A stretch of DNA of 22,348 nucleotides, from IMG/VR virus record IMGVR_UViG_3300009481_000123, positions 1 to 22,348 of that record, one strand, 5' to 3'. Below, in pieces: positions 1 through 6,418 of this stretch. The stretch's first letter is position 1. The number at the start of each line of letters is the position of its first letter. A model generated the notes under the pieces. It was not told where the DNA came from and searched no databases. It worked only from the letters and a program-made list of their open reading frames with translations. The translations under genes were made by a program, and so were the position numbers. Origin of the DNA: a virus.

Positions 1-78
1 AATATAAGTGTCAGATCCTACCTCTAAAGTTGTTTCAGAGGCATTAATAATTTCTGTAATTTCTCCTCTATTAGCCAT
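1..78 (-). CDS. N-terminus of an unidentified protein, cut by window edge
   Basis: An open frame starts with ATG at 78 and runs off the low-coordinate end of the window, giving 26 residues that begin MANRGEITEIINASETTLEV. No stop is met. An AT-rich, TATA-like stretch lies about 20-30 nt upstream (around 97-106), the same spacing seen at other leaderless genes here, which supports this start. It follows the adaptor and tail-completion candidates in transcription order, so a tail or other virion protein is a reasonable guess, but too little is visible to name it. Confidence 0.6.
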   Translation of the reverse strand, partial: MANRGEITEIINASETTLEVGSDTYI

Positions 79-137
79 ATATAGGTAAGTTGAAATTAAA
101 TTAATAGAGAACTAATTAGATAATTATTCATACATAA

Positions 138-296
138 TTAAACAGTTAATTCTTTCAATATCTCATAATGATTTTTCGCCCATTGATTCCAGTCGCATGA
201 ATGGTCAGGACAAAAATATTCTATTTGTAAATTACATTCAGGACAATTAGCACAATCTGTTAGAAAATCATCAAACTCTTTCTGTACTGATTCCAT
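138..296 (-). CDS. Zinc-binding mini-protein, 52 aa
   Basis: A 52-residue frame from ATG 296 to TAA. It contains a cysteine cluster (C15, C18, C21) followed by C29, H32 and C34 in a CPDHSC segment, the look of a small zinc-binding knuckle, and ends in a short helical tail rich in Trp, Lys and Glu. A TATA box at 317-325 is centred 25 nt upstream of the ATG, so the transcript would be leaderless and the gene is probably a separate unit. The function is unknown. Small zinc proteins like this recur throughout the window and may bind nucleic acid or protein partners. The reading frame is well supported by the promoter and the cysteine spacing. Confidence 0.72.
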   Translation of the reverse strand: MESVQKEFDDFLTDCANCPECNLQIEYFCPDHSCDWNQWAKNHYEILKELTV

Positions 297-316
297 ACTT
301 GTTTAATTATTGATAG

Positions 317-325
317 TTATATAAT
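317..325 (-). promoter_or_regulatory. TATA box for the 52-aa zinc protein
   Basis: TTATATAAC-like sequence on the minus strand, centred about 25 nt upstream of the ATG at 296. This spacing places transcription initiation on or next to the start codon, as in archaeal leaderless genes. Confidence 0.6.
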
Positions 326-329
326 AAGT

Positions 330-830
330 TTATGATGCTACTCTTACTCTGAATTTAATAACTCTACCTTTTACCCTGTCACCCTTAAACATGGATGGTA
401 ACTCAGTAATTTGTACCACTCTAGTTTCATCTGCGAGTCTGGTAGATTCTGCTCCACCTACTGCTCTAAGATCATAATTAGTCTCTAATTGTGTAATAAT
501 ATTCTGGGTGAAATCATCTATATCCTCTTCTGTTTTTGGTCCATCCTTTGCCTCTACTACAAAAATAACATTAATCCTGTAATCATAATCCTCTCCTAAT
601 GATGTATTATTCTGCACTGATGCCAATGGTGTGATATTAGCCATTAACTGATCGTTTGTTACCCAACACCTTGGTAATGGTGGTTCGTCTATTGCCTTTG
701 GACTTGGTGCCCCTGCTTCTATCTTTCTAAGAGTTGTCTTGTCTGAGGGGGTGGCTGAGTATATTGTGGCATCATCTTGTAATATTGCTACTATTCTCTC
801 CTTTATTCCGAAAAAGTCAGGTGTGGCCAT
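330..830 (-). CDS. Putative tail-completion / tail-terminator protein
   Basis: A 166-residue protein starting with ATG 830. Its N-terminal helix (GIKERIVAILQDD) is followed by a proline-rich loop, a central beta-strand block (YDYRINVIFVVEAK), an amphipathic helix (EEDIDDFTQNIITQLE) and C-terminal strands ending KGRVIKFRVRVAS. This alpha-beta arrangement and length fit the tail-terminator or neck proteins of head-tailed viruses, which cap the tail tube and join it to the head. It lies 3 nt after the stop of the adaptor candidate upstream, in the place where head-to-tail joining genes usually occur. No motif is diagnostic, so the role is inferred from fold style and position. A minor structural protein of another kind is possible. 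Confidence 0.5.
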   Translation of the reverse strand: MATPDFFGIKERIVAILQDDATIYSATPSDKTTLRKIEAGAPSPKAIDEPPLPRCWVTNDQLMANITPLASVQNNTSLGEDYDYRINVIFVVEAKDGPKTEEDIDDFTQNIITQLETNYDLRAVGGAESTRLADETRVVQITELPSMFKGDRVKGRVIKFRVRVAS

Positions 831-831
831 C

Positions 832-1218
832 TTACCACTCCGCTAGATAATGTGAATCGCCAGAGTATCGTCTACCTGTAAATCTCTCTACTACCTGAGG
901 CGCTCCATCAATTGAAAGACTGTCCTCTATGCCTATCATGATTGTCTCATGTGCATCCATCCAAAATTTAGCATTTTCTGTATCTCCTCTCTTACCTCTG
1001 AATAATGAGGCTACATAGTAATTTGCAGCAGAATTAATATCCTTTAGTACGTTTGCTGCTACGAGCGGGATACGTTCATCATGTAGTTTTAATTTGTTAT
1101 CTATATGTTGATCAGCAATTAGGCCTAAGGCATCTAAGAGTGAATCATCTGCTGTATCGCCAGAGTCTATATTTAACAATAGTTTGGTGTCAGCCTTTAC
1201 ATAATATGACCCTGCCAT
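832..1218 (-). CDS. Putative head-tail connector (adaptor) protein
   Basis: A 128-residue, predominantly helical protein from ATG 1218. The long helices (DSLLDALGLIADQHIDNKL, then a conserved-looking segment with ANYYVASLFRG, then NAKFWMDAHETIMIGIEDSL) resemble the gp6/gp15-type adaptors that dock under the portal of siphoviruses. It has its own TATA-like promoter at 1236-1254 carrying the ATTAATTCTC element, so it begins a new transcription unit after the sulfotransferase gene. The gene downstream is a tail-completion candidate 13 nt further along. The assignment is by helical pattern and location only. Confidence 0.5.
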   Translation of the reverse strand: MAGSYYVKADTKLLLNIDSGDTADDSLLDALGLIADQHIDNKLKLHDERIPLVAANVLKDINSAANYYVASLFRGKRGDTENAKFWMDAHETIMIGIEDSLSIDGAPQVVERFTGRRYSGDSHYLAEW

Positions 1219-1235
1219 GAATGGAATTGGTTATG

Positions 1236-1254
1236 AGTAATAAAGAGAATTAAT
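1236..1254 (-). promoter_or_regulatory. TATA box with ATTAATTCTC element
   Basis: The minus strand reads ATTAATTCTCTTTATTACT. The TATA-like part is centred 22-23 nt upstream of ATG 1218. The same upstream element precedes the TATA boxes at 7631, 13680 and 14087. The stop codon of the sulfotransferase gene (TAA, 1250-1252) lies inside the element. Confidence 0.55.
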
Positions 1255-1759
1255 AGGTTATTCCTGACCTGTCTAATACATCCTTGATTATATTGGTTTC
1301 ATCCTCTGTAAACTCTCTCTTATAATCAGTCTCATTAATGTGTGGGAAATCTTTATCCTTGATTAGATCCTCGAATTTATGTACACCTACTGCACAATTC
1401 CATTTTTCCTGAAATTTCAATATATATCTCTTATAGTCTGACTGTGCTATACAATCCCTAAACCCTACATTCTCATATCTTTCATTGTGGAATCCCTCAC
1501 CTTTTATTACCTGCTGTACTGTTAGGTTGCGGAGTTCAGTGAAATACCTCATGCCTGACTGTATTCTTTTTACCGGATCTCTGGTTATTGCATAGTTAAG
1601 CCATCCTGACCAGTTACCATTATCTGTAATGTAGATGTTCTCTGGCCTTGATACTACTGCCCCAGGATTTTTCTTTTTGAGCCATTCCACCATAGACATG
1701 GTTCCAGCCTTAGGAAATCCAATTACTGCTATCTTTGAAGGAATAAGGTATACCCCCAT
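1250..1759 (-). CDS. PAPS-dependent sulfotransferase family protein
   Basis: A 169-residue protein. The N-terminal strand-loop-helix IAVIGFPKAGT (residues 10-20) matches the 5'-phosphosulfate-binding loop (PKxGT) of sulfotransferases. YAITRDPVKRIQSGMRYF (residues 57-72) matches the 3'-phosphate-binding motif (RDPxxRxxS; R60, D61, P62, R65, S68). The family transfers sulfate from PAPS to sugars or proteins. At 169 aa it is short compared with the usual 250-300, so it is a minimal version or lacks C-terminal parts. It overlaps the preceding glycosyltransferase gene by 31 nt, which points to co-expression and to sulfation of the glycan built by the two neighbouring glycosyltransferases. The acceptor (virion protein or host surface) is unknown. 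Confidence 0.8.
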   Translation of the reverse strand: MGVYLIPSKIAVIGFPKAGTMSMVEWLKKKNPGAVVSRPENIYITDNGNWSGWLNYAITRDPVKRIQSGMRYFTELRNLTVQQVIKGEGFHNERYENVGFRDCIAQSDYKRYILKFQEKWNCAVGVHKFEDLIKDKDFPHINETDYKREFTEDETNIIKDVLDRSGITY

Positions 1760-2358
1760 TCATTATTTGGTTTTTGTTCTCCCCTCATGTGCCACATTTT
1801 AACCTCAAGATCTACTATAATTGGTATATCAAGTTCCTTTAAATCCTTACTCATCTGAAAGTCATACCATCCGTTCTTTGTAGGATTGCCACCTGTAAAT
1901 GATAGTTTTTCAAATGTCTCCCTGTTTATTACTCTACATGCTGCCCCTGAATGGCCTACTTTTAGATATCTTATTTTTGGTAGTATTGGCTTCTTGTCTT
2001 TCATGTACCATGCCCCGTATGAGCAATCTGGTTTTTCCCCTGATATATTACATCCTTCTGGCTGTATTGCGTAGGTGTCAGGCTGTGATTCATCTATGTT
2101 ACATAATCCATCTACTACGTCCATAAACTCTGCATCCTCTAAGAGTACACCTAATTGGCATGGCTCTATAACTAGATCATCAGCACATATGACAAAATGA
2201 GTATATTCTGTATGTTTAAGGAAAAACTTTCTAGCCTCTGCATATGCCTCTACTTGTGGTTTGTATTTGATTATTAATTTGTCATAGTCTAATTTTGACC
2301 ATGCCTGTTTAACCCTTGGTATGTCCCTAGGTGATGGCATAAAAAGTAAGGGGTTCAT
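1729..2358 (-). CDS. GT-A-like glycosyltransferase
   Basis: A 209-residue protein from ATG 2358. A strand ending in THFVICADDLVIEP (residues 53-66) carries an acidic DD pair (D60, D61) in the position of the DxD metal-binding motif of GT-A glycosyltransferases. Later, VGHSGAACRVINRETFEKL (about 134-152) and the C-terminal strand VDLEVKMWHMRG with H190 look like the acceptor loop and the metal-binding His of this fold. An AAAGGAG sequence lies a short distance upstream of the start, and the ATG overlaps the stop of the 41-aa gene (ATGA). It sits between a GT2-like enzyme and a sulfotransferase, so a virus-encoded glycan pathway is likely. Sugar specificity cannot be read. Confidence 0.7.
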   Translation of the reverse strand: MNPLLFMPSPRDIPRVKQAWSKLDYDKLIIKYKPQVEAYAEARKFFLKHTEYTHFVICADDLVIEPCQLGVLLEDAEFMDVVDGLCNIDESQPDTYAIQPEGCNISGEKPDCSYGAWYMKDKKPILPKIRYLKVGHSGAACRVINRETFEKLSFTGGNPTKNGWYDFQMSKDLKELDIPIIVDLEVKMWHMRGEQKPNNEWGYTLFLQR

Positions 2359-2480
2359 TCGTTACCGTTTCTCCTTTCAGTAATCCACTCCGTTAATTTA
2401 TTATTCCAAATAAGTTGATTCTCTTTAGGCATATGAAAACGTACATAGAAAATTGAATTACTCTTTATCTGTTCAGTCAT
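2355..2480 (-). CDS. 41-aa hypothetical protein in the glycan cassette
   Basis: A 41-residue frame (MTEQIKSNSIFYVRFHMPKE...) starting at ATG 2480, which overlaps the stop of the upstream 32-aa frame, and ending in a TGA that overlaps the ATG of the glycosyltransferase at 2358 (ATGA). The 4-nt overlaps at both ends are the main evidence that it is translated. No known motif is visible. The C-terminal half is basic and tryptophan-containing. It may serve mainly to couple translation to the downstream enzyme. Confidence 0.55.
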   Translation of the reverse strand: MTEQIKSNSIFYVRFHMPKENQLIWNNKLTEWITERRNGNE

Positions 2481-2575
2481 CTAACACTCAACCTCAAGGA
2501 TTTAAAAACAGGATAGATTAAACCGTCAATTATTTCATAACTGCATAATAAATTACTTTCTGAATTATCTGTCAT
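2477..2575 (-). CDS. 32-aa hypothetical protein
   Basis: A 32-residue frame from ATG 2575 to TGA, 5 nt after the stop of the GT2-like gene and overlapping the next start by 4 nt (ATGA). It is mixed in composition with one cysteine and no recognisable motif. The support is the tight packing into the operon and the lack of another explanation for this stretch. It could be non-functional. Confidence 0.45.
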   Translation of the reverse strand: MTDNSESNLLCSYEIIDGLIYPVFKSLRLSVR

Positions 2576-2580
2576 GTATA

Positions 2581-3213
2581 TCAGTGCACAGGGTTATATT
2601 TATTTCTTTGTTTCATTCTAATCTTTCTATCCTCACTTCTATACTTATTATCACTATATATTGTTATTCCTCTGGGTGCTGGGGCTGGGTCCTTGAATAT
2701 GTTGGTATTATCTATTAGCCATTCGTTATGTTTTTTATTTATTTTCACCTTATCGAGATCCTTTATCAATCGAATCATTCTACAGTTACCACCCTTACCA
2801 TCATCATAATAGTGCATATAGCATGTATGTTTATCCTGGAAATCTATGGATTTTGTAAAGAAATCTAACCCTAATGGCATCTCTACCCACTCATCACTAT
2901 CCACCCAGAATAATATATTATACCCCATCTTGTTTGCCGTGTCAATTGCTAGGTTTCTGTTATACCATTCTGGTTTATCTGGGGATTGAATATGAATAAC
3001 ATTACTGTAAGAGCCTATTAGTTCATTGGCCTCATCTGTTGACCTTGGATTCTTTCCCTTAAAATCATTCCATTTTCCATTTACTACTATTACTGGATAA
3101 AAATTTGTTAGACTGTCAAGGCACCTTTTAAGTTCTGGTAGTTGGTCATTATCTTCTATCCATGTTATTAGTCCTACAGATATACTATTTGATGATTCGG
3201 TAAGTGAGTGCAT
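2581..3213 (-). CDS. Family 2-like glycosyltransferase
   Basis: A 210-residue protein. The N-terminal strand (SVGLITWIEDNDQLPELKRCLDSL in outline, residues 12-35) is the typical nucleotide-sugar-binding start of GT2 enzymes. The RNLAIDTANKMGYNILFWVDSDE region (about 86-108) holds the hallmark NRN helix followed by the DSD metal motif (D105, D107). The C-terminal part is basic. It would transfer a sugar from an activated nucleotide donor. Its ATG overlaps the stop of the 42-aa gene upstream (TAATG). With the second glycosyltransferase and the sulfotransferase downstream it forms a three-enzyme glycan module inside the virion gene region. Confidence 0.78.
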   Translation of the reverse strand: MHSLTESSNSISVGLITWIEDNDQLPELKRCLDSLTNFYPVIVVNGKWNDFKGKNPRSTDEANELIGSYSNVIHIQSPDKPEWYNRNLAIDTANKMGYNILFWVDSDEWVEMPLGLDFFTKSIDFQDKHTCYMHYYDDGKGGNCRMIRLIKDLDKVKINKKHNEWLIDNTNIFKDPAPAPRGITIYSDNKYRSEDRKIRMKQRNKYNPVH

Positions 3214-3341
3214 TAGAAACTATCCTCATTATCCCATACTATCAAAAATTCATGTTGTCCGCCATGTTCTTCATCTAATGAACATTTGAAAAAAGCACCA
3301 TGAAATTTATGTACTGACTTACACTTGTTTTCTTCGGTCAT
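3213..3341 (-). CDS. 42-aa hypothetical protein
   Basis: A 42-residue frame from ATG 3341 to TAA, sharing one base with the ATG of the GT2-like gene (TAATG) and beginning directly after the TAG of the 109-aa gene. It contains two cysteines 13 apart and several histidines (CKSVHKFHGAFFKC, then EEHGGQH), so weak metal binding is conceivable. The C-terminus is acidic. No family is recognised. Its reality rests on exact tiling between neighbours. Confidence 0.58.
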   Translation of the reverse strand: MTEENKCKSVHKFHGAFFKCSLDEEHGGQHEFLIVWDNEDSF

Positions 3342-3671
3342 CTAGCGATACACCTTGGCCTTTCTTGTGTCAGGTTCTAATATTTCAGGGTGACACCGTT
3401 TAACATGATCCTCATAACACATTCCATTATTACAATAAGTTCCCTCGTCAGTAGCGATTTGACAATCACCTTCCCAACAACAAGAGATATTTTCTAATTT
3501 ATGACGTTTATTACAAAGACAACAAACCTCAGTATCACTTCTAGGTTTCCTTTTTGGTTTAGGGATTCTAATCAACCCTTTACTCCTAATGTTGTTAAGG
3601 AAAAAATACAATGAGAGTTCATAGATGTTTATGCCTCTCATTGTTGATTTTGATGTATTGTTGAAATGCAA
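3342..3671 (-). CDS. Cysteine-rich zinc-binding protein, about 99-109 aa
   Basis: The C-terminal two thirds carry nine cysteines with histidines (C50, C51, C53, H57, C64, C65, C70, C80, C85, H89, C93, H94), including CLC, CCWEGDC and CNNGMC groupings, consistent with two or more zinc sites. A basic Pro/Lys/Arg stretch (residues 35-45) precedes them. The longest frame overlaps the upstream gene by 53 nt. A second ATG at 3641 would reduce this to 23 nt and give a 99-residue protein, which I prefer. A nucleic-acid-binding or adaptor role is possible, but the function is unknown. Confidence 0.62.
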   Translation of the reverse strand: MHFNNTSKSTMRGINIYELSLYFFLNNIRSKGLIRIPKPKRKPRSDTEVCCLCNKRHKLENISCCWEGDCQIATDEGTYCNNGMCYEDHVKRCHPEILEPDTRKAKVYR

Positions 3672-4080
3672 CTGGAAACTCTTTCAATGCACCTTCGAGA
3701 GTCGAATCTAATTTTTCAATGTCTAAAAATACGACATTCCAAAACTCTCGTTCTTCATTGGTTTCATCATTGTACCACGTACCACTGTTAAGACAAATTC
3801 CACCTTGTTCTACGGCTTCATCAATATCATCATTATCAATCTCTAAGATAATTCCTGATGCTTGACGTTTGCCTTTAGTAGATACTTCTGAAAGAATTGA
3901 ATTTACTCCTTCTCTTGCATCTATGGTGTTATCTGTCTCTTGTGCTACGGTACAATGAACATTGTTTACCATGTTCATAGACATATATTGCACTCCTTTG
4001 GCATCTTTCTTCTTTCCAAATTGCATTAACAATTCTTGCAATTTTTCAGACCAAGATGGTTCTGTTGTTTGTTTACTCAT
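3619..4080 (-). CDS. Acidic hypothetical protein, 153 aa
   Basis: Start chosen at ATG 4080 because AGGAG lies about 10 nt upstream, whereas the longer frame would need a GTG at 4110. The protein begins MSKQTTEPSWSEKLQELLMQ and is acidic in its middle (ILEIDNDDIDEAVEQGG). It has a pair of isolated cysteines and a C-terminal strand-helix region (EFWNVVFLDIEKL). No family is recognised. It follows the zinc protein at 4126-4416 and precedes the cysteine-rich protein, in a block of small accessory genes just after the capsid gene. Confidence 0.65.
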   Translation of the reverse strand: MSKQTTEPSWSEKLQELLMQFGKKKDAKGVQYMSMNMVNNVHCTVAQETDNTIDAREGVNSILSEVSTKGKRQASGIILEIDNDDIDEAVEQGGICLNSGTWYNDETNEEREFWNVVFLDIEKLDSTLEGALKEFPVAFQQYIKINNERHKHL

Positions 4081-4125
4081 GAGTAGAATCTCCTGAAATA
4101 CCCTTGTCACCGATTGTATTTTGCA

Positions 4126-4416
4126 TCACATATCCTCCGAGGCACAAGCCAAACATTTGAAAGATACTCTACCTTTGTTTTTCATTTGATAGTAATGCTG
4201 TACGTTTACAGCAATTTCCCAAAGGTTGATTTCTTTATGACATTTTTTACATTTAGGATGGGAATGTGCAAAGTTATACCATTTTTTTAAATCAATGTCA
4301 ATTTCAATAGAGCCAATTTCTAAAACACTTCCCTCTAAAACATCATTCTCTAACAAAACTATTGTTTCCTGTTCTCCACCTGTAAGTTTGAGAGTTTCTT
4401 TACCGAGCCAACCCAT
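4126..4416 (-). CDS. Zinc-ribbon protein, 96 aa
   Basis: The N-terminal half is beta-rich (KLTGGEQETIVLLENDV, then VLEIGSIEIDIDLKKW). The C-terminal half has two CxxC pairs (C56-C59 and C88-C91) separated by 28 residues, with nearby H51, H53 and H60, a typical zinc ribbon. It begins 2 nt after the stop of the 36-aa gene, in the same transcription unit downstream of the capsid gene. No catalytic motif is visible. A structural or regulatory role for the zinc ribbon is likely, but its partner is unknown. Confidence 0.68.
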   Translation of the reverse strand: MGWLGKETLKLTGGEQETIVLLENDVLEGSVLEIGSIEIDIDLKKWYNFAHSHPKCKKCHKEINLWEIAVNVQHYYQMKNKGRVSFKCLACASEDM

Positions 4417-4418
4417 AT

Positions 4419-4529
4419 CTAAACACCCTTTCCTCGTTTAGTAAGTATAACATCATAAACAAATTTACCGTTATCTTTAATCTCCAATCTTATTCCTGAC
4501 TGGATAATCTGGTATTCCATAATCACCAT
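4419..4529 (-). CDS. 36-aa leaderless small protein
   Basis: The start was set at ATG 4529 because a TTTAAA box at 4552-4557 is centred 26 nt upstream. A longer version beginning at 4652 would overlap the end of the capsid gene and its terminator and is not credible. The product MVIMEYQIIQSGIRLEIKDN continues to a basic C-terminus, and the pattern suggests a small beta hairpin sheet. It is the first gene of the unit that follows the capsid gene. Function unknown. Confidence 0.6.
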   Translation of the reverse strand: MVIMEYQIIQSGIRLEIKDNGKFVYDVILTKRGKGV

Positions 4530-4551
4530 ATCACATACTGTAATAAAAGTG

Positions 4552-4557
4552 TTTAAA
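4552..4557 (-). promoter_or_regulatory. TATA-like box for the unit downstream of the capsid gene
   Basis: TTTAAA centred 26 nt upstream of ATG 4529. It overlaps the T-rich terminator of the capsid gene. Confidence 0.5.
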
Positions 4558-4569
4558 AAAATAAAAAAA
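4555..4569 (-). terminator. Oligo-T terminator after the major capsid gene
   Basis: The minus strand has T7-A-T7 starting 17 nt after the capsid stop codon. Archaeal RNA polymerase stops at such U-rich runs without needing a hairpin. It would separate the highly expressed capsid transcript from the accessory genes that follow. Confidence 0.65.
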
Positions 4570-4585
4570 GGGTGGATTATTAGTC

Positions 4586-6025
4586 CTATGGGGCAGTAGT
4601 GCTGATTCTTACAATACTTGTTGCATCGATTACGCCAGATTTTGTTCTCCATGTAGTGTTAACACGTACTTGGTTATCCTCTGGGATTTCGTGCATCTTA
4701 ACGGTTACATCACGTTTGATACCAATACCGTATGAGTGTTTTGGAATACACATGATGGCGTTGTAAGCATTGTTAGTTTGTGCAGTCTCATTTTCTACAG
4801 CGTTTGTGACAACGAGTTGTACACCCATTAATTCTTCTAGTTGTGCTTTTAGCCAGATGTCTGGTACACTTCTAGTTGCTAATGAGGTAACGTTTGTAGA
4901 TGTAATGAGTTCTCTCCATTGTCTTGGGTGTAAGAAACATACTGGTTTTACGCCTCCTCTGAGATAACCTTGGTTCTCAAGATATTCTCGTCCGAATGCG
5001 ATACCTGTTTCATCCAATGTTACTGAAGCGATGTCTGAACTGGTTACTGTTGCACCTGTATCTCCTCTGATCCATAGACCTGGGGTCAATGTACCTTCTG
5101 CGGATACGGTTGTCAACATGTCAGTTGCGACAAAATCTTCATAACTTGCAGCACTTCCTTCTACGATTACTTGTAGTAAGTCGAATGGGGAATTTTCAAT
5201 CTCGTCAAAGTCACCAATTAAGTAAGTACCAGTGATGGTGCTTGGTGTGACTTCGATACTTGTGATTGTTTGTGTTGCTTCTGATGGAGTTGATCCTACT
5301 GTTTGTGCGCCGTTTGCCGGTATAGTTGATTTAAAGAATCTTGCTCTGTCTGCACCTGCTACAATTTCTTTGGTCTTGGCGAATTGGAATACAGGAACGA
5401 AAGAGATACCACCTGGGACAATTGCTACATCAGTGTCTAAGTCCTGTGTTGCATGTGTACCTGAAATGGAAACAGCCTCTTTAAGTTGTCTAGGAGTACC
5501 CCTATATGCTTCTTGAACACCGTACTTACTACCGTTTCCTACTTGAATACTACGCATAGTATCGTGTGGGATGGTGAATTTGTAAGTTCCGTATTGTTCT
5601 AATGCTTTTGGATATTCTTGGGCGACTTCTGCAAAGGTCTTAACTGAAACATCGGCTCCAACTTGTGCAGTTGGTCGTTTTGATTCTAGTTTAAGTTTTG
5701 CATTTTCGGCTTCAAGTTTTTTAATCTTTTCTGTTGCAATATCGGCTTTTGTATCTGCGATTTCTGGTACTTCTGGTGAAGTTGGTTTACAGGTTTCGGT
5801 TGCTGCATCCCAAGAGTGGCCAGATGGACATTCATGGTTTGTAACTTTTTGATCCTCGCCTGAGTCAGCACCGGAGTCACTAAGGTCAGATTTTTGGTCT
5901 TGTCCTGGGTCTCCTAATGCTGCTTCTTTTTTAGCATCAGTTTTTACGCATTTACCTTGTGAAGCATCGAAAGAACTGCCTTCTGGGCATTCTTTGTCGT
6001 CTGCTTCTTTACAATTACAAGTCAT
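4586..6025 (-). CDS. Major capsid protein, HK97 fold, with N-terminal cysteine repeats
   Basis: A 479-residue protein. From about residue 125 the sequence follows the HK97 capsid plan: an N-arm, a central domain with PGGISFVPVF and TYLIGDFDEIENS, the helix-rich ENSPFDLLQVIVEGSAASYEDFVATDML (described in part), a LHPRQWRELI helix, a GVQLVVTNAV strand and C-terminal strands ending in TTWRTKSGVIDATSIVRI. Before this lie two copies of a CPxGxSxDAxxxxC motif (C13-C26 and C66-C79), an acidic linker and a coiled coil (about 93-117) like a delta scaffolding domain. The gene is monocistronic, with a TATA box 26 nt upstream and an oligo-T terminator, fitting high expression. Its protease is encoded upstream. 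Cleavage of the N-terminus during maturation is plausible but not shown. Confidence 0.88.
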   Translation of the reverse strand: MTCNCKEADDKECPEGSSFDASQGKCVKTDAKKEAALGDPGQDQKSDLSDSGADSGEDQKVTNHECPSGHSWDAATETCKPTSPEVPEIADTKADIATEKIKKLEAENAKLKLESKRPTAQVGADVSVKTFAEVAQEYPKALEQYGTYKFTIPHDTMRSIQVGNGSKYGVQEAYRGTPRQLKEAVSISGTHATQDLDTDVAIVPGGISFVPVFQFAKTKEIVAGADRARFFKSTIPANGAQTVGSTPSEATQTITSIEVTPSTITGTYLIGDFDEIENSPFDLLQVIVEGSAASYEDFVATDMLTTVSAEGTLTPGLWIRGDTGATVTSSDIASVTLDETGIAFGREYLENQGYLRGGVKPVCFLHPRQWRELITSTNVTSLATRSVPDIWLKAQLEELMGVQLVVTNAVENETAQTNNAYNAIMCIPKHSYGIGIKRDVTVKMHEIPEDNQVRVNTTWRTKSGVIDATSIVRISTTAP

Positions 6026-6045
6026 TAAATGTTTTTATATATATG

Positions 6046-6055
6046 CTTTATAAAG
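6046..6055 (-). promoter_or_regulatory. TATA box of the major capsid gene
   Basis: CTTTATAAAG, centred about 26 nt upstream of ATG 6025, predicts a leaderless or nearly leaderless transcript. A second AT-rich tract, ATATATAAAAA, lies between it and the start. Confidence 0.7.
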
Positions 6056-6059
6056 AACA

Positions 6060-6265
6060 AATCCAACAAGTTGGAGAATGGAACTTACGAGTCCATCCAG
6101 TACCGACTTGGTACACCGAGTCTTGACTGATTATACAGACAACATACTATTATTTAACTACATAGTAATCTGCTTAAATACAGATCCACTCTTAACTGTG
6201 CCACGTTATCTATTGTACTTACCCAATAATGGCCTAAAAGTGGGAATTTAACAAAGAATGAACAA
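6060..6265. other. Non-coding region with a hairpin cluster before the capsid promoter
   Basis: No coding frame is convincing on either strand between the 50-aa gene and the capsid promoter. Three adjacent inverted repeats occur: CCAA/TTGG at 6063-6074, ATGGA/TCCAT at 6078-6096 with a 9-nt loop, and GTACC/GGTAC at 6100-6114 with a 5-nt loop. They may be the 3' end of the upstream transcript, a regulatory RNA or a protein-binding region. Strand and function are not determined. Confidence 0.4.
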
Positions 6266-6418
6266 TCAAACATATGCACCAATCTCTATACATTGTATTA
6301 CATTATTCTTTATAGCCCAATTTACCACATCAGACATGGTATCAGTTGATATTATATTCTCTATATACCAGTTATTTACTACGTCTATCCAGTGAGGTAC
6401 CATACATTTTAGATCCAT
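6266..6418 (-). CDS. 50-aa protein with WIDVV motif
   Basis: A 50-residue frame whose ATG overlaps the TGA of the KTSC reading frame by one base (TGATG). It is helical in appearance, with WIDVVNNWYIENI early and VVNWAIKNNVIQCIEI later. The 16-nt stretch that encodes the WIDVV region is identical to one at 22075-22090 in another small gene. No family is recognised. Translation would be coupled to ribosomes terminating after the frameshifted product, which indirectly supports the KTSC frame being translated. Confidence 0.6.
   Translation of the reverse strand: MDLKCMVPHWIDVVNNWYIENIISTDTMSDVVNWAIKNNVIQCIEIGAYV

Noticed and set aside
4419-4652. 77-codon version of the small gene after the capsid gene
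   Set aside because: It would start inside the capsid coding region and cross its oligo-T terminator. The TATA box at 4552 supports the 36-codon version.
5680-5880. 64-codon minus-strand frame inside the capsid gene
   Set aside because: It is an alternative frame of the capsid N-terminal region without its own promoter or motif.
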